Counted from the stretch's first letter, positions 7,713 to 16,457 are shown. The stretch is DNA of 64,000 nucleotides from Casp-alpha2 sp036337015 (GCA_036337015.1 JAYZEZ010000002.1:124001-188000); one strand, 5' to 3'. Notes: a model not told the origin generated them from the letters alone. Program-made: numbers and translations.

Positions 7713-7728
7713 TGTTCACTATCTGAAC
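7691..7728. repeat. Two tandem GTTC-N7-GAAC palindromes, candidate operator
   Basis: GTTC-AATAAAC-GAAC at 7691-7705 and GTTC-ACTATCT-GAAC at 7714-7728 share their arms but not their spacers. Their centres are 23 bases apart, about two helical turns, as expected for two dimers on one DNA face. The winged-helix regulator encoded just downstream is the obvious candidate ligand. The alphaproteobacterial LexA box is a direct GTTC-N7-GTTC repeat, so this is not a standard SOS box. Confidence 0.5.
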
Positions 7729-7795
7729 GTCAAGAAGATAAGTAGAATCAAAAGCTTTGGCTATTATTGAAGATTGCTTTAAGACATGTACTGAT

Positions 7796-7824
7796 TTGAC
7801 AATTTGGGAAATGGCGTTTTATCT
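7796..7824 (+). promoter_or_regulatory. Weak candidate promoter for the methyltransferase-PhyH pair
   Basis: A perfect TTGACA (-35) is followed after 17 bases by TTATCT, a poor -10. The distance to the ATG at 7939 leaves a leader of roughly 105 bases. Only the -35 match is strong. Confidence 0.25.
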
Positions 7825-7938
7825 GATAAATCTTTATATTATCGCAAAAGCAAAACTTAAAACTTCAAGGTTTAGTAATATAATTTTTTTGGACAATCGA
7901 TGCCAATAGAATTTTAATTGTAGAGTCCATTTTAAACC

Positions 7939-8760
7939 ATGCTTCAATTATACAAAATACTTGAAAGAATTACCCTTCATCAACACCCATTGCGTATTGC
8001 CTTGATAAGACGGCTTTTACGTAATTTTCATGTTTTACCTTATTCCTACCGAGCCTCCATTGATGCAGTAGTTCGTCCACAATATGCATATTGCATAATA
8101 GAAGCCGCTAAGATGGCTATAGATTTAGGACTTAAAAAAATATCTATAATTGAGTTTGGAGTTGCTGGCGGAAATGGCCTGATTAACATCGAATACCATG
8201 CAAAAGAGATTGAAAAAGAATTTGGCATCCACTGTGAAATCTATGGTTTTGATTCTGGTGTAGGCATGCCCGCTTCAAATGATTATAGAGATATTCTTTA
8301 TACTTGGGGCGAAGGATTTTACAAGATGGACCGTGATGCCTTAGAACAACAATTAATAACTGCTAAGCTCATTATAGGTAACATTAATGATACAGTGATA
8401 AGTTTTTATAAAAATTATAGCCCCGCACCTATTGGTTGTATATTTTTTGACGTAGATTATTACTCTTCAACCAAAGCTGCATTCAAAATTTTTGAAACAG
8501 AATCTAAAAACCGGCTGCCAAGAATTGCCTGCCATTTTGATGATATTTCTGGAACTAATGAATTCCTAGGAGAATTGTGTGCTATAAAAGAATTTAATAC
8601 CGCACACGATACAATGAAAATTGCCCCATATCATATGCTCTCGGAATTGCGTAAAGTGACGATGAAATGGAACAAGGAAATCTTTTATTTTCATGACTTC
8701 AAGCACCCTCATTACAATACATGTTTTCGTGATAAATATCAGCTTCCCCTTGAAACTTAG
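7939..8760 (+). CDS. Class I SAM-dependent methyltransferase-like protein (TylF/CmcI type)
   Basis: A 273-residue cytoplasmic protein. EFGVAGGNGL near residue 73 is a SAM-binding motif I, IYGFDSGVGMP resembles motif II, and GCIFFDVDYYSSTKAAF resembles the metal-binding Asp region of TylF/CmcI-type O-methyltransferases. ACHFDDISGTNE supplies further acidic residues. Length fits. It is followed after 29 bases by a PhyH-type dioxygenase, and both face away from the legionaminate operon, so a sugar or lipid tailoring role is plausible. The substrate is unknown. Confidence 0.65.
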   Translation: MLQLYKILERITLHQHPLRIALIRRLLRNFHVLPYSYRASIDAVVRPQYAYCIIEAAKMAIDLGLKKISIIEFGVAGGNGLINIEYHAKEIEKEFGIHCEIYGFDSGVGMPASNDYRDILYTWGEGFYKMDRDALEQQLITAKLIIGNINDTVISFYKNYSPAPIGCIFFDVDYYSSTKAAFKIFETESKNRLPRIACHFDDISGTNEFLGELCAIKEFNTAHDTMKIAPYHMLSELRKVTMKWNKEIFYFHDFKHPHYNTCFRDKYQLPLET

Positions 8761-8789
8761 AAATAAAACTGAAAGCTGGAACGTTTTTG

Positions 8790-9866
8790 ATGTCGACCAT
8801 TAATTTAAAAGAAAATTTATCAAACTTATATGAGAAAGGATTTGTTCATATCCCTAACTTTGTGCCCAAAAACATTTTAGCTGAAATCCAAAAAACAGTG
8901 CATAACGCCTTTTATGATGCCCCCTATGGTCGTGACGAGCGAACTGGTGAAATCGAAGACAAAACTCGTCTGGTCGGACTGGGAACAGACGTTGATGTTT
9001 TGCCAATCCAGACACTAGAAGGCGAAAGCGCTTTATTGCCTTTAATGAATTCCGAACTACAAAATGTACTCGATGAACTCTTAGGAAAAGAATTTTACTT
9101 AGATAGAGCAACAGTTCGTCGTGCAAGAGCCAAAAGCGAGAGATTTTACTTTCACAAAGATCAACATGGTGATATCGGGCTTACAGTGCTGTTAAATGAT
9201 CTTGGAAAAAATGCCGGAGGAACAGCCGCTCTTCCTAGGAGACACCTCGGAACACCACCAACTTTATTTTCAATTAAAAATATAAACGACGCCCAACCAA
9301 ATGAAGTGCAAATGACTGGCAAGGCAGGGGATGCATATTTATTTTATAGAGATATTGACCATTCACGTGCAGAAAACCTTACTAGTAATGACAACGTCCA
9401 AATAATTTATGCTTTTGTCAATAAAAACACTCGGCCAGCGGCTAATAACCGAGAGTGCTTCGATCCGAACTCCTTAAAAGATGTGCCAATAGAAATTAAA
9501 AAAATGCTAAGACCCTACGATGGTATAGAAAAAAAAGAAAAGAAGGGCTTTGTGGAAAGGCTAATTTATGGATCTGGCTTCACATCCCCAGGAGCCGGTG
9601 ATTATGATATAAGAAATGACCTGTTTAGAGATTTTCTATACACCATGTTTTTCGTTCGCGGAAAAAAACTTCGCAACCCAATAGATCAATCCCTACCGCG
9701 AAATACAACCAAATTAAATGAAATACACAAAGTAACTTTCCTGCAATATATCCAAAAGCTTTCTTGGCGGCTAGTCTTTCGCGCCTATTTTTTATCAACC
9801 CTACGCAAAACAACCATAGGTGATCCTGCAATCCAAATTTTTAAAAAGGTTTTGGGAAAAAGCTAG
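8790..9866 (+). CDS. Phytanoyl-CoA dioxygenase (PhyH) family protein
   Basis: A 358-residue Fe(II)/2-oxoglutarate-dependent oxygenase. The facial triad is visible as HKD in RFYFHKDQHGDIGLTVLL and the later His in DIDHSRAENL; GGTAALPRRHLG fits the loop before the second half. The N-terminus YEKGFVHIPNFVPKNILAEI is the usual PhyH opening. ATG at 8790 is preferred over an adjacent TTG. Residues after about 245 extend beyond the core fold and are basic. It probably hydroxylates a small molecule or sugar lipid made by neighbouring genes; the substrate cannot be assigned. Confidence 0.75.
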   Translation: MSTINLKENLSNLYEKGFVHIPNFVPKNILAEIQKTVHNAFYDAPYGRDERTGEIEDKTRLVGLGTDVDVLPIQTLEGESALLPLMNSELQNVLDELLGKEFYLDRATVRRARAKSERFYFHKDQHGDIGLTVLLNDLGKNAGGTAALPRRHLGTPPTLFSIKNINDAQPNEVQMTGKAGDAYLFYRDIDHSRAENLTSNDNVQIIYAFVNKNTRPAANNRECFDPNSLKDVPIEIKKMLRPYDGIEKKEKKGFVERLIYGSGFTSPGAGDYDIRNDLFRDFLYTMFFVRGKKLRNPIDQSLPRNTTKLNEIHKVTFLQYIQKLSWRLVFRAYFLSTLRKTTIGDPAIQIFKKVLGKS

Positions 9867-9938
9867 ATTCTTAGGGCCTTTTTAAGGAAGTTAAAGTCAT
9901 TCAAACAATAAATGCTGATTTATCGCAGCTTCTATTTT

Positions 9939-10952
9939 TTAAACACCTATAAATTCAGAAAGGGAACTGTCTGGTGCCCAAGCCTCACTTTCATCTATCA
10001 GTTTTCTAATCATGGTGACTGCCTCAACAGGAAACTTTCCTATGGCAGTCTCTGCCGCAAGCACCAAACCATCAGCACCCATTAATAGCGTACTTACAAC
10101 ATCGTTAACTTCCGCCCTAGTGGGAGTTTTTTTTGTCACCATGGATTCCAAAAGATTTGTAGCAACAAAAACCGGGGTTTTTTGCAAACGAGCACTAGAA
10201 ATAATCTGGCGTTGAAGAAAAGGTACCTTCTCAATCAATATTTTTCTAGAAAGATCTCCACGATCAATAAGGATTTCATCTGCTCGCTCAATAATTCCGT
10301 CAAGATTAGCAAGTCCACTAGGGCTTTCAATTTTACAAATGATTTTGGAACTAGAACCACAAAGGGTTCGCATAAGATCTACATCTTCAGGAGTGTTAGA
10401 AAAAGAAAGGGCAAAATGCCTAACATCCAAATCAAGGCCCAACTTAATTGCATCACAATCCTTACTGGTCAAAGAATCAAAGTTTAAATCTCTGGGAACG
10501 TCAGCTGCTTTGTTACTGCCAACTTTTCCACCAGAAACAACAAGGGCTAATGCCTTGTCCATTTTAGTTTCTATTATTCTGAGTTTGACGTGATCAAAAT
10601 CAATGCTGACCTCATCGCCTACCACAAACTGCTTGGCAATACCCTTTGGGGTAAAAGAAATGTTTTTAGAGTCGCCCAATACAGGTTCAAAATGTATGCA
10701 CACCTCATCACCTTCATTAAACAAAACAGCTTCACTTTTCATTTTCTGATTTCTGAGTTGTGCACCTTCGCTGTCAAGGCAAATGGGAACTTGGGTCCAA
10801 TTTCGAATTTTTTTAATAGTAGGAGCAACCACTTCTAGGGGGGTGTGTGATAGATTAATTCTAAACAAATATATACCAAGGTCTTCAAAATTGGATATAA
10901 TATCTTTTTTTAAAGACGATGGACCTAAGGTGACTAATATTTTTTTAGGCAT
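9939..10952 (-). CDS. Pyruvate kinase-like protein lacking the C-terminal regulatory domain
   Basis: A 337-residue homologue of pyruvate kinase, where ordinary enzymes have about 470. The A-domain opening KILVTLGPSS, RINLSH, the inserted B domain (residues about 70-155), ICKIESPSGL with Lys207 and Glu209, IDRGDLS with Asp233 and NLLESMVTKKTPTRAEVND are all present, so catalysis is plausible. DSEGAQLR replaces the usual D(T/L)KGPEIR. The protein stops after AIGKFPVEAV plus one helix, so the allosteric effector domain is missing. It is a paralogue placed among polysaccharide genes, probably not the main glycolytic enzyme. A role in PEP/pyruvate supply for NeuB or the TPP enzyme is speculation. 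Confidence 0.75.
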   Translation of the reverse strand: MPKKILVTLGPSSLKKDIISNFEDLGIYLFRINLSHTPLEVVAPTIKKIRNWTQVPICLDSEGAQLRNQKMKSEAVLFNEGDEVCIHFEPVLGDSKNISFTPKGIAKQFVVGDEVSIDFDHVKLRIIETKMDKALALVVSGGKVGSNKAADVPRDLNFDSLTSKDCDAIKLGLDLDVRHFALSFSNTPEDVDLMRTLCGSSSKIICKIESPSGLANLDGIIERADEILIDRGDLSRKILIEKVPFLQRQIISSARLQKTPVFVATNLLESMVTKKTPTRAEVNDVVSTLLMGADGLVLAAETAIGKFPVEAVTMIRKLIDESEAWAPDSSLSEFIGV

Positions 10953-11279
10953 TAAATTCTAACCAACTTCTTTCCAAAAATTAAAAATTTTTTCTTAAAC
11001 AAAAAAAGACAAAAAAATTCAAGAGAAGTTTTCATTAACCTCTAAGTAGTAAAACTTAGTCGTTAAATGAAATACTAAAATTCAGGTATTTGGCATTTGA
11101 CCGTCTTAGTGTCAATATAAGAGAAATTATTCTGCTTCTATAATCATCTAGTTTTAAGATAATATTATAGAATATCCCTTCAGAACTTATATATAGGCTT
11201 TCAATAGATTGACGCTATAGTTGACAATTGCAAAGAGTGGTCTAAGACAAGCTCCATCTTATTAACTTGGGGTAAAAAA
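10953..11279. promoter_or_regulatory. Divergent intergenic region (327 bp)
   Basis: It separates the pyruvate kinase-like gene (minus) from the nucleotide-sugar dehydrogenase (plus). It is AT-rich with long A and T runs near 10980-11020 and holds TTGACG and TTGACA around 11204-11226 without a convincing -10. No gene, hairpin or repeat was seen. Confidence 0.4.
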
Positions 11280-12563
11280 TTGGCATCTTCTTCCGTGGCT
11301 ATTATAGGCTTAGGTTACGTTGGCTTGCCGCTTGCGTTGGCTCTAGCACGCCACAACAACGTCATTGCTTATGACACGTCCAAAACTCGGGTCGCAGAGC
11401 TAAAAAATGGCTTCGATATAACGGGAGAAGTTTCAAAAGAGGAGCTAGAAAGCACAAATTATTATCTTACAAATGAACCAAAAAAAATTAGTGGCGCGGA
11501 TTTTTTAATTATCACCGTACCTACACCAGTTGATTCTAAAAATCGTCCCGACCTAAGTCATGTGCTTGCAGCTTGTAAAACTATTGGGAAAGTCTTGAAA
11601 AAGGGCGCAACGGTCGTTTTAGAGAGCACTGTTTATCCCGGTGTAACCGAAAATATTTGCGGACCTTTATTGGAGAATGCATCTGGCTTAAAATCTGGTA
11701 AGGACTTCTTTCTAGGTTATTCGCCCGAACGAATAAATCCCGGAGACAAAGAGCATACGATTGACAAAATCACTAAGGTGGTTGCTGGTCAGACTTCACA
11801 AACAACTAAGGCGTTGTCTAACCTTTATGGAACAATTACATCTGGTGGAATTTTTATTGCTAAATCAATAAAAACTGCTGAAGCAGCTAAGGTAATAGAA
11901 AACGCCCAACGCGATATAAACATAGCCTTTATAAATGAAGTAGGAATGATTTTTAATCTTATGGGCCTATCCACTCACGACGTTCTAGCGGCTGCAAAGA
12001 CAAAATGGAACTTTCTTGACTTTGAACCAGGACTCGTTGGCGGTCATTGCATTGGGATCGACCCCTACTATCTAGCTCATCTGGCTTTTGAAACAGGACA
12101 CAACCCTGAAGTAATCCTAGCAGGAAGAAAGATAAATGACGGCTTTGCTAAATTTATTGCGAAGCAAATTTATTCACATCTTAAAAATATTCAGCATTTA
12201 TCCGTGCCAGCACGTATTTTGGTCTTAGGGTTAACTTTCAAAGAAAACATTCCGGATCTTCGAAACTCAAAGGTGATGGATTTAATTAATGCGTTAAATG
12301 CACAAGGTCATAAAGTGGATGTTCATGATCCCGTTGCAAATTTTAATGCAATTAAAAGCTTGTTTGGCTTAAGTCCTTTAGAAAACTTAGATGATTTAAA
12401 TGCCTATGACTGTATTATCGGTGCTGTACGTCACGATGTTTATACTGCGCTTAGCAGTGAAGATATAGCAACCATGGTTAAGCCCAACGGGCTGATCGTA
12501 GATTTAAAGGGAATGTGGAAAATTTTAGATCTTGATCCACCTTTAAAACGAATGGAAATCTAG
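11280..12563 (+). CDS. Nucleotide-sugar dehydrogenase, TviB/WbpA type
   Basis: A 427-residue UDP-N-acetylhexosamine 6-dehydrogenase that oxidises the C6 alcohol to a uronic acid with two NAD+. VAIIGLGYVGLPLALALA is the NAD fold; VPTPVDSKNRPDL, STVYPGVTE and GYSPERINPGD are family motifs; GGHCIGIDPYYL carries the catalytic Cys. NGFDITGEVSKEEL matches the TviB/WbpO group more than plain UDP-glucose dehydrogenase. The start is TTG at 11280 with GGGG about eight bases upstream; GTG at 11295 is the alternative. Its stop shares a CTAG with the convergent manC stop. GlcNAc versus GalNAc preference cannot be decided. Confidence 0.88.
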   Translation: MASSSVAIIGLGYVGLPLALALARHNNVIAYDTSKTRVAELKNGFDITGEVSKEELESTNYYLTNEPKKISGADFLIITVPTPVDSKNRPDLSHVLAACKTIGKVLKKGATVVLESTVYPGVTENICGPLLENASGLKSGKDFFLGYSPERINPGDKEHTIDKITKVVAGQTSQTTKALSNLYGTITSGGIFIAKSIKTAEAAKVIENAQRDINIAFINEVGMIFNLMGLSTHDVLAAAKTKWNFLDFEPGLVGGHCIGIDPYYLAHLAFETGHNPEVILAGRKINDGFAKFIAKQIYSHLKNIQHLSVPARILVLGLTFKENIPDLRNSKVMDLINALNAQGHKVDVHDPVANFNAIKSLFGLSPLENLDDLNAYDCIIGAVRHDVYTALSSEDIATMVKPNGLIVDLKGMWKILDLDPPLKRMEI

Positions 12564-13981
12564 TCTCGCCCGTAACGATCTTCATAACGTGCAATATCAT
12601 CTTCTCCTAGATAGCTTCCAGACTGCACTTCTATAACACTAAGTTCTTTTTCACCGATGTTTTCCAATCGGTGTTTTGTACCAAGTGGTATATATGTTGA
12701 TTGATCAGTTTGCAGAGTAATTGTTTCATCACCCCGTGTCACTCTAGCTGTGCCGGTAACAACGGTCCAATGTTCAGCGCGATGTTTATGAGACTGCAGG
12801 GAAATCTTCTGGCCAGGTTTAAGCATTAAATGTTTAACTTGATAGCGACGGCCTTTATCAAGAGTTTGAAACCAGCCCCAAGGACGATAAACTTTGGGAT
12901 GATTTGAAATTTCCTCTCGACCTATCTTTTGAAGCTTTTCAACTAAAGGCCTAATTTCTTCATTTGCTGTCCTTGGTCCAACTAGCACGACATCGTCAGT
13001 GGCAACAACAACCATGTCTTCAATGCCTGCCGCAGTCAACAACGGTCCTTCGCTTCTTAGATATGACCCTTTTGTGTCGTGGGCTACAACATCACCAATC
13101 AGGACATTAGAATTTTGATCCTGATCACTAATTTCCCATAGAGATTTCCAAGATCCAACATCATGCCAATCCATATCAACCGGCACTACTGCACCGTCTG
13201 TTGTTTTTTCCATTACTGCGACATCAATTGATTCAGATGGGCAAGCTTTAAAGGCATCACTATCGGGACGAAAAAAATCAAAATCATCTTTAGCGTTCTC
13301 AACAGATCGCCTACACGCCTTAACGATGTCTGGATGCAGCTCTTCTATGACTTGAATAAAGTATTTAGCAGAAAATAAAAATATGCCGCTATTCCAATAA
13401 TAATTGTCTTGTGCAATATATTTTTTTGCCTTAGCTGCAGTAGGCTTTTCAGCAAAACTATCAATAGCGAAACAGTTTTCTAATTCATCAATTATATTAC
13501 CCCTTTTAATATAACCATAACCTGTTGCTGGATAGTTCGGTTTGATTCCAAATGTAACTATTTTTCCTCTTTTGACAGCCTCTAGTCCTGTATCTATTGC
13601 AACAGAAAAGGCATTTGGTTCTCCGATGGAATGATCAGAAGGAGCAAGAAGAATAATTGCATTTGGATCTTCATTAAGTAATTTCAACGCTGCAAGAGTA
13701 GCTGCTGGAGCAGTGTTGCGCCGACAAGACTCAAGAACAACCGAACCTGGCACTACTCCAACTTCACGCAATTGTTCCGCTACAATAAAACGATGGCTTT
13801 CATTGCAAATAAATAGCGGCTCAGAAAAAATGGGGCCACTTAACCGCAACGCTGTTTCCTGAAGCAGGCTACGATCAGATAGGATGTTTAATAATTGTTT
13901 AGGGTACATTTCGCGTGACAAGGGCCAAAGCCTTTGCCCAGACCCACCAGATAGAATTACAGGAACAATAGAGGGTTTCAT
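12560..13981 (-). CDS. manC: Mannose-1-phosphate guanylyltransferase / mannose-6-phosphate isomerase
   Basis: A bifunctional AlgA/XanB/ManC-type enzyme of 473 residues that supplies GDP-mannose. The N-terminal nucleotidyltransferase has ILSGGSGQRLWPLSRE, ILLAPSDH and DVGSWKSLWE; the C-terminal cupin begins near YRPWGWFQTLDKG with metal-binding SHKHRAEHWTVV. ATG at 13981 puts the GTP-binding loop near residue 10; an upstream TTG frame would overlap the preceding stop. It follows the carbamoyltransferase by seven bases on the same strand. GDP-mannose fits the GDP-type sugar chemistry suggested by the ColD-like and HddC-like genes of the second cassette. Confidence 0.9.
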   Translation of the reverse strand: MKPSIVPVILSGGSGQRLWPLSREMYPKQLLNILSDRSLLQETALRLSGPIFSEPLFICNESHRFIVAEQLREVGVVPGSVVLESCRRNTAPAATLAALKLLNEDPNAIILLAPSDHSIGEPNAFSVAIDTGLEAVKRGKIVTFGIKPNYPATGYGYIKRGNIIDELENCFAIDSFAEKPTAAKAKKYIAQDNYYWNSGIFLFSAKYFIQVIEELHPDIVKACRRSVENAKDDFDFFRPDSDAFKACPSESIDVAVMEKTTDGAVVPVDMDWHDVGSWKSLWEISDQDQNSNVLIGDVVAHDTKGSYLRSEGPLLTAAGIEDMVVVATDDVVLVGPRTANEEIRPLVEKLQKIGREEISNHPKVYRPWGWFQTLDKGRRYQVKHLMLKPGQKISLQSHKHRAEHWTVVTGTARVTRGDETITLQTDQSTYIPLGTKHRLENIGEKELSVIEVQSGSYLGEDDIARYEDRYGRD

Positions 13982-13988
13982 AAGTAAA

Positions 13989-15836
13989 TTAGTCCAGTTC
14001 AAACGCGTCTTTATAATTACGTTTTAAAGAGGAATTTTGATCCTCTTTCAAAAGAAAACAATTCCCAACAACCAAAACATCCATATTAGTCCCCATAAAA
14101 CAGTTCCAAGCATCTTCTGGCGTACATACGATTGGCTCACCTCGCACATTGAATGAAGTGTTAACTAATAGTGGACAACCCGTTTCTTTTTTGAATTGGC
14201 TAATGAGAGCATGATAACGGGGGTTAGTGTCTACGTGAACAGTTTGAATCCGGGCAGAATAGTCAACATGTGTGACTGCGGGAATGTTAGATCTTGATAC
14301 ATTTAGTTTCTCAATTCCAAATAAGTTTTTTTCTTCCTCACTCATATAAAGCCAATGTTTTTTCTTTACACTAGCAACCATCAACATGTAAGGACTATCT
14401 ACATTAATATCAAACCAATCCGATGCATCTTCTTCTAGTACGGATGGTGCAAATGGTCTGAAAGATTCTCTATATTTAATTCGCATATTTAAAGTTTTCT
14501 GCATCTCGGGTGAACGCGGATCCCCAAGAATAGACCTCCCACCTAGCGCACGTGGACCAAATTCCATGCGCCCCTGAAACCAACCAACTGCCTTGCTTTT
14601 AGCAAGTTCACTTGCAGTCCTAACAATCAAAGCGTCATCCTCAAAAACCGTAAATTTAGCCCCTACATTGACTAGTCGTTCTTCAATATCTGATTGTTTA
14701 AATGAAGGCCCCAGGTAGGAGCCTGACATAAAATCAATTCTTTTTTTGTCTATACCACCTATTTTTCTAGGCTGATTTTTATATAGATGATAGGCGGCCA
14801 AAGCAGCTCCTAGAGCCCCGCCAGCATCCCCAGCCGCGGGTTGTACCCAAATATTTTCAAAAGCACCATCACGCAATACTTTGCCATTAGCAACACAGTT
14901 CAATGCCACACCGCCAGCTAGACAAAGATTCTTGGCATGAGTCTCTTTAGCAAGCGCACGAGTTAATCTCAGAACCACCTCTTCTGTGACAGCCTGTATG
15001 GAGGCTGCTAAATCCATATGATACTGAGTTAATAAAACTTCTGCAGATCTAGGTGGTCCGCCAAATAATTCGTCAAACTTTGAATTAGTCATGCGAAGAC
15101 CTGTACAATAGTCAAAATAGGACTGGTCTAATCTAAAACTTCCGTCGTCCTTTAAATCCATTAAATTATTAAGTATTAGCTCTTTAAACACAGGGGTGCC
15201 ATATGGTGCAAGCCCCATAACCTTGTATTCACCTGAATTAACACGAAAACCAAGATAATAGGTAAAAGCAGAATAAAGGAGTCCTAAAGAGTGAGGAAAA
15301 TGTATTTCCTTTATCATTTTAAGGTTGTTTTCTATTCCTTTTGCTACAGATGTTGTCGCCCATTCACCAACTCCATCCATAGTTAAAACTACTGCATCTT
15401 TAAAAGGTGATGGGAAAAAAGCTGAAGCTGCATGACTCAAATGATGCTCTGCAAATAACAACCGGGTTTTCCAATCAAAGTTGGGATCATAATTTTGAAA
15501 TTTTTTACGGAGCAAGCTCTTCTGAAATAACTTTTCTCGCAACCAAAGCGGTATGGACATATTGAAAGATTGGAAACCCCTGGGCGCAAATGACAAATAG
15601 GTTTCTAAAAGACGTTCAAACTTAAGAAAAGGTTTGTCGTAAAAGGCAACAAAGTCAATATTTTCTAATTTTAGATCCGAAGAAGACAGACAAAAATCTA
15701 TTGCATTTGTTGGAAAACTTGCATCATGTTTTTTTCGAGTAAATCGTTCTTCTTGAGCTGCAGCTACAATACGCCCATCTTTAATTAAAGCAGCAGCACT
15801 ATCATGATAAAAGGCGCTTACACCGAGAATATGCAA
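13989..15836 (-). CDS. Carbamoyltransferase, NodU/CmcH family
   Basis: A 615-residue enzyme that makes carbamoyl-adenylate from carbamoyl phosphate and ATP and moves the carbamoyl group to a hydroxyl, here probably of a glycan. The N-terminal ILGVSAFYHDSAAALIKDG, EERFTRKKHD and EHHLSHAASAFFPSPF are the Kae1/YrdC-related metal-binding histidines, and GAGDAGGALGAAL-like AAGDAGGALGAALAA is the nucleotide-binding part. GRMEFGPRALGGRSILGDPR opens the C-terminal domain. The start is TTG at 15836 with GGAGGGG just upstream. DUF5989 and SxtJ genes precede it in the trio often seen in bacterial polysaccharide loci. Confidence 0.92.
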   Translation of the reverse strand: MHILGVSAFYHDSAAALIKDGRIVAAAQEERFTRKKHDASFPTNAIDFCLSSSDLKLENIDFVAFYDKPFLKFERLLETYLSFAPRGFQSFNMSIPLWLREKLFQKSLLRKKFQNYDPNFDWKTRLLFAEHHLSHAASAFFPSPFKDAVVLTMDGVGEWATTSVAKGIENNLKMIKEIHFPHSLGLLYSAFTYYLGFRVNSGEYKVMGLAPYGTPVFKELILNNLMDLKDDGSFRLDQSYFDYCTGLRMTNSKFDELFGGPPRSAEVLLTQYHMDLAASIQAVTEEVVLRLTRALAKETHAKNLCLAGGVALNCVANGKVLRDGAFENIWVQPAAGDAGGALGAALAAYHLYKNQPRKIGGIDKKRIDFMSGSYLGPSFKQSDIEERLVNVGAKFTVFEDDALIVRTASELAKSKAVGWFQGRMEFGPRALGGRSILGDPRSPEMQKTLNMRIKYRESFRPFAPSVLEEDASDWFDINVDSPYMLMVASVKKKHWLYMSEEEKNLFGIEKLNVSRSNIPAVTHVDYSARIQTVHVDTNPRYHALISQFKKETGCPLLVNTSFNVRGEPIVCTPEDAWNCFMGTNMDVLVVGNCFLLKEDQNSSLKRNYKDAFELD

Positions 15837-15848
15837 GAGCCCCTCCGC

Positions 15849-15998
15849 TTAAAAAATTGTATAGATAAAAGGAGCGACGGCAGATCCTTGGCTTAGCACT
15901 ATTAATCCGCCAACAACAGCCATCATAAGCATAACCGGCAGTAGCCAAAATTTTTTTCGGCATTTTAAAAAAATCCAAAATTCGTTGATAAAGTGCAT
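15849..15998 (-). CDS. DUF5989 family small membrane protein (49 aa)
   Basis: This short gene encodes 49 residues: a basic N-terminus with FLKCRKKFWLLPVML, one membrane helix over residues 18-37, and the conserved tail QGSAVAPFIYTIF. That tail is the signature I know for DUF5989, whose genes sit next to carbamoyltransferases and SxtJ. ATG at 15998 has TAGGA nine bases upstream; the stop is 12 bases before the carbamoyltransferase TTG. The function is unknown. It is probably a membrane partner of the carbamoyltransferase or SxtJ. Confidence 0.85.
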   Translation of the reverse strand: MHFINEFWIFLKCRKKFWLLPVMLMMAVVGGLIVLSQGSAVAPFIYTIF

Positions 15999-16022
15999 GT
16001 TTTGGTTCCTAAAATTAAATTC

Positions 16023-16457
16023 TTAAAATTGTTGCCGCATGGTGTCCGGTTCAGGACCCGGCGGATTTCGTTCAATCCAATAGCTTTTAGCAACTGAATC
16101 AAAATGCCTTTGCAAAGGATCCTTTCCAAAAATCTTTAAAAGCAAAGCGATTGGTGTAACAGTAAAAAAAAACAATGCGCACATTACTATGGGATTTACT
16201 ACCTTATGTAGCATTAAGCCAAAAACATACCAGGCTCGGTTCAGAGGACTAAGTATGCTTGGTAAAAAAAATGCTAAAATTAAAAACAATGCCGATACCC
16301 CTAAAGCCCACATTCGTAAAGGCAAAGCATAAATCAAGGGATACAAACCAATAATTAAAAATAGGATGGAAAATACGATACCAAATCCACGCTCACTTCC
16401 TGTTGCAGGAGCATCTTCTCGTTCTATGCGTTCATGTAAATCTAATTTATTTGGCAT
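16023..16457 (-). CDS. SxtJ family membrane protein
   Basis: A 144-residue protein with three or four membrane segments: about residues 26-45, 48-68 and 84-110, with a cytoplasmic N-terminus rich in charge. The layout ERGFGIVFSILFLIIGLYPL, LSPLNRAWYVFGLMLHKVVN and a proline-rich tail fits SxtJ, named from the saxitoxin cluster and common beside carbamoyltransferases. ATG at 16457 has AGGAG eight bases upstream; a TTG one codon earlier is less likely. It leads the SxtJ-DUF5989-carbamoyltransferase-manC operon. Its biochemical role is not established. Confidence 0.82.
   Translation of the reverse strand: MPNKLDLHERIEREDAPATGSERGFGIVFSILFLIIGLYPLIYALPLRMWALGVSALFLILAFFLPSILSPLNRAWYVFGLMLHKVVNPIVMCALFFFTVTPIALLLKIFGKDPLQRHFDSVAKSYWIERNPPGPEPDTMRQQF

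Larger units (their letters stand above)
7565..7938. promoter_or_regulatory. Divergent intergenic region (374 bp) between the sugar operon and the methyltransferase
   Basis: No gene is seen here. It holds two GTTC-N7-GAAC palindromes at 7691-7705 and 7714-7728, a possible minus-strand promoter overlapping them, and a plus-strand TTGACA at 7796-7801 with the weak -10-like TTATCT 17 bases on. The rest is AT-rich without clear hairpins. Confidence 0.5.

Noticed and set aside
7691..7728. LexA/SOS box
   Set aside because: The alphaproteobacterial box is a direct GTTC-N7-GTTC repeat; these are inverted repeats and no SOS gene is near.
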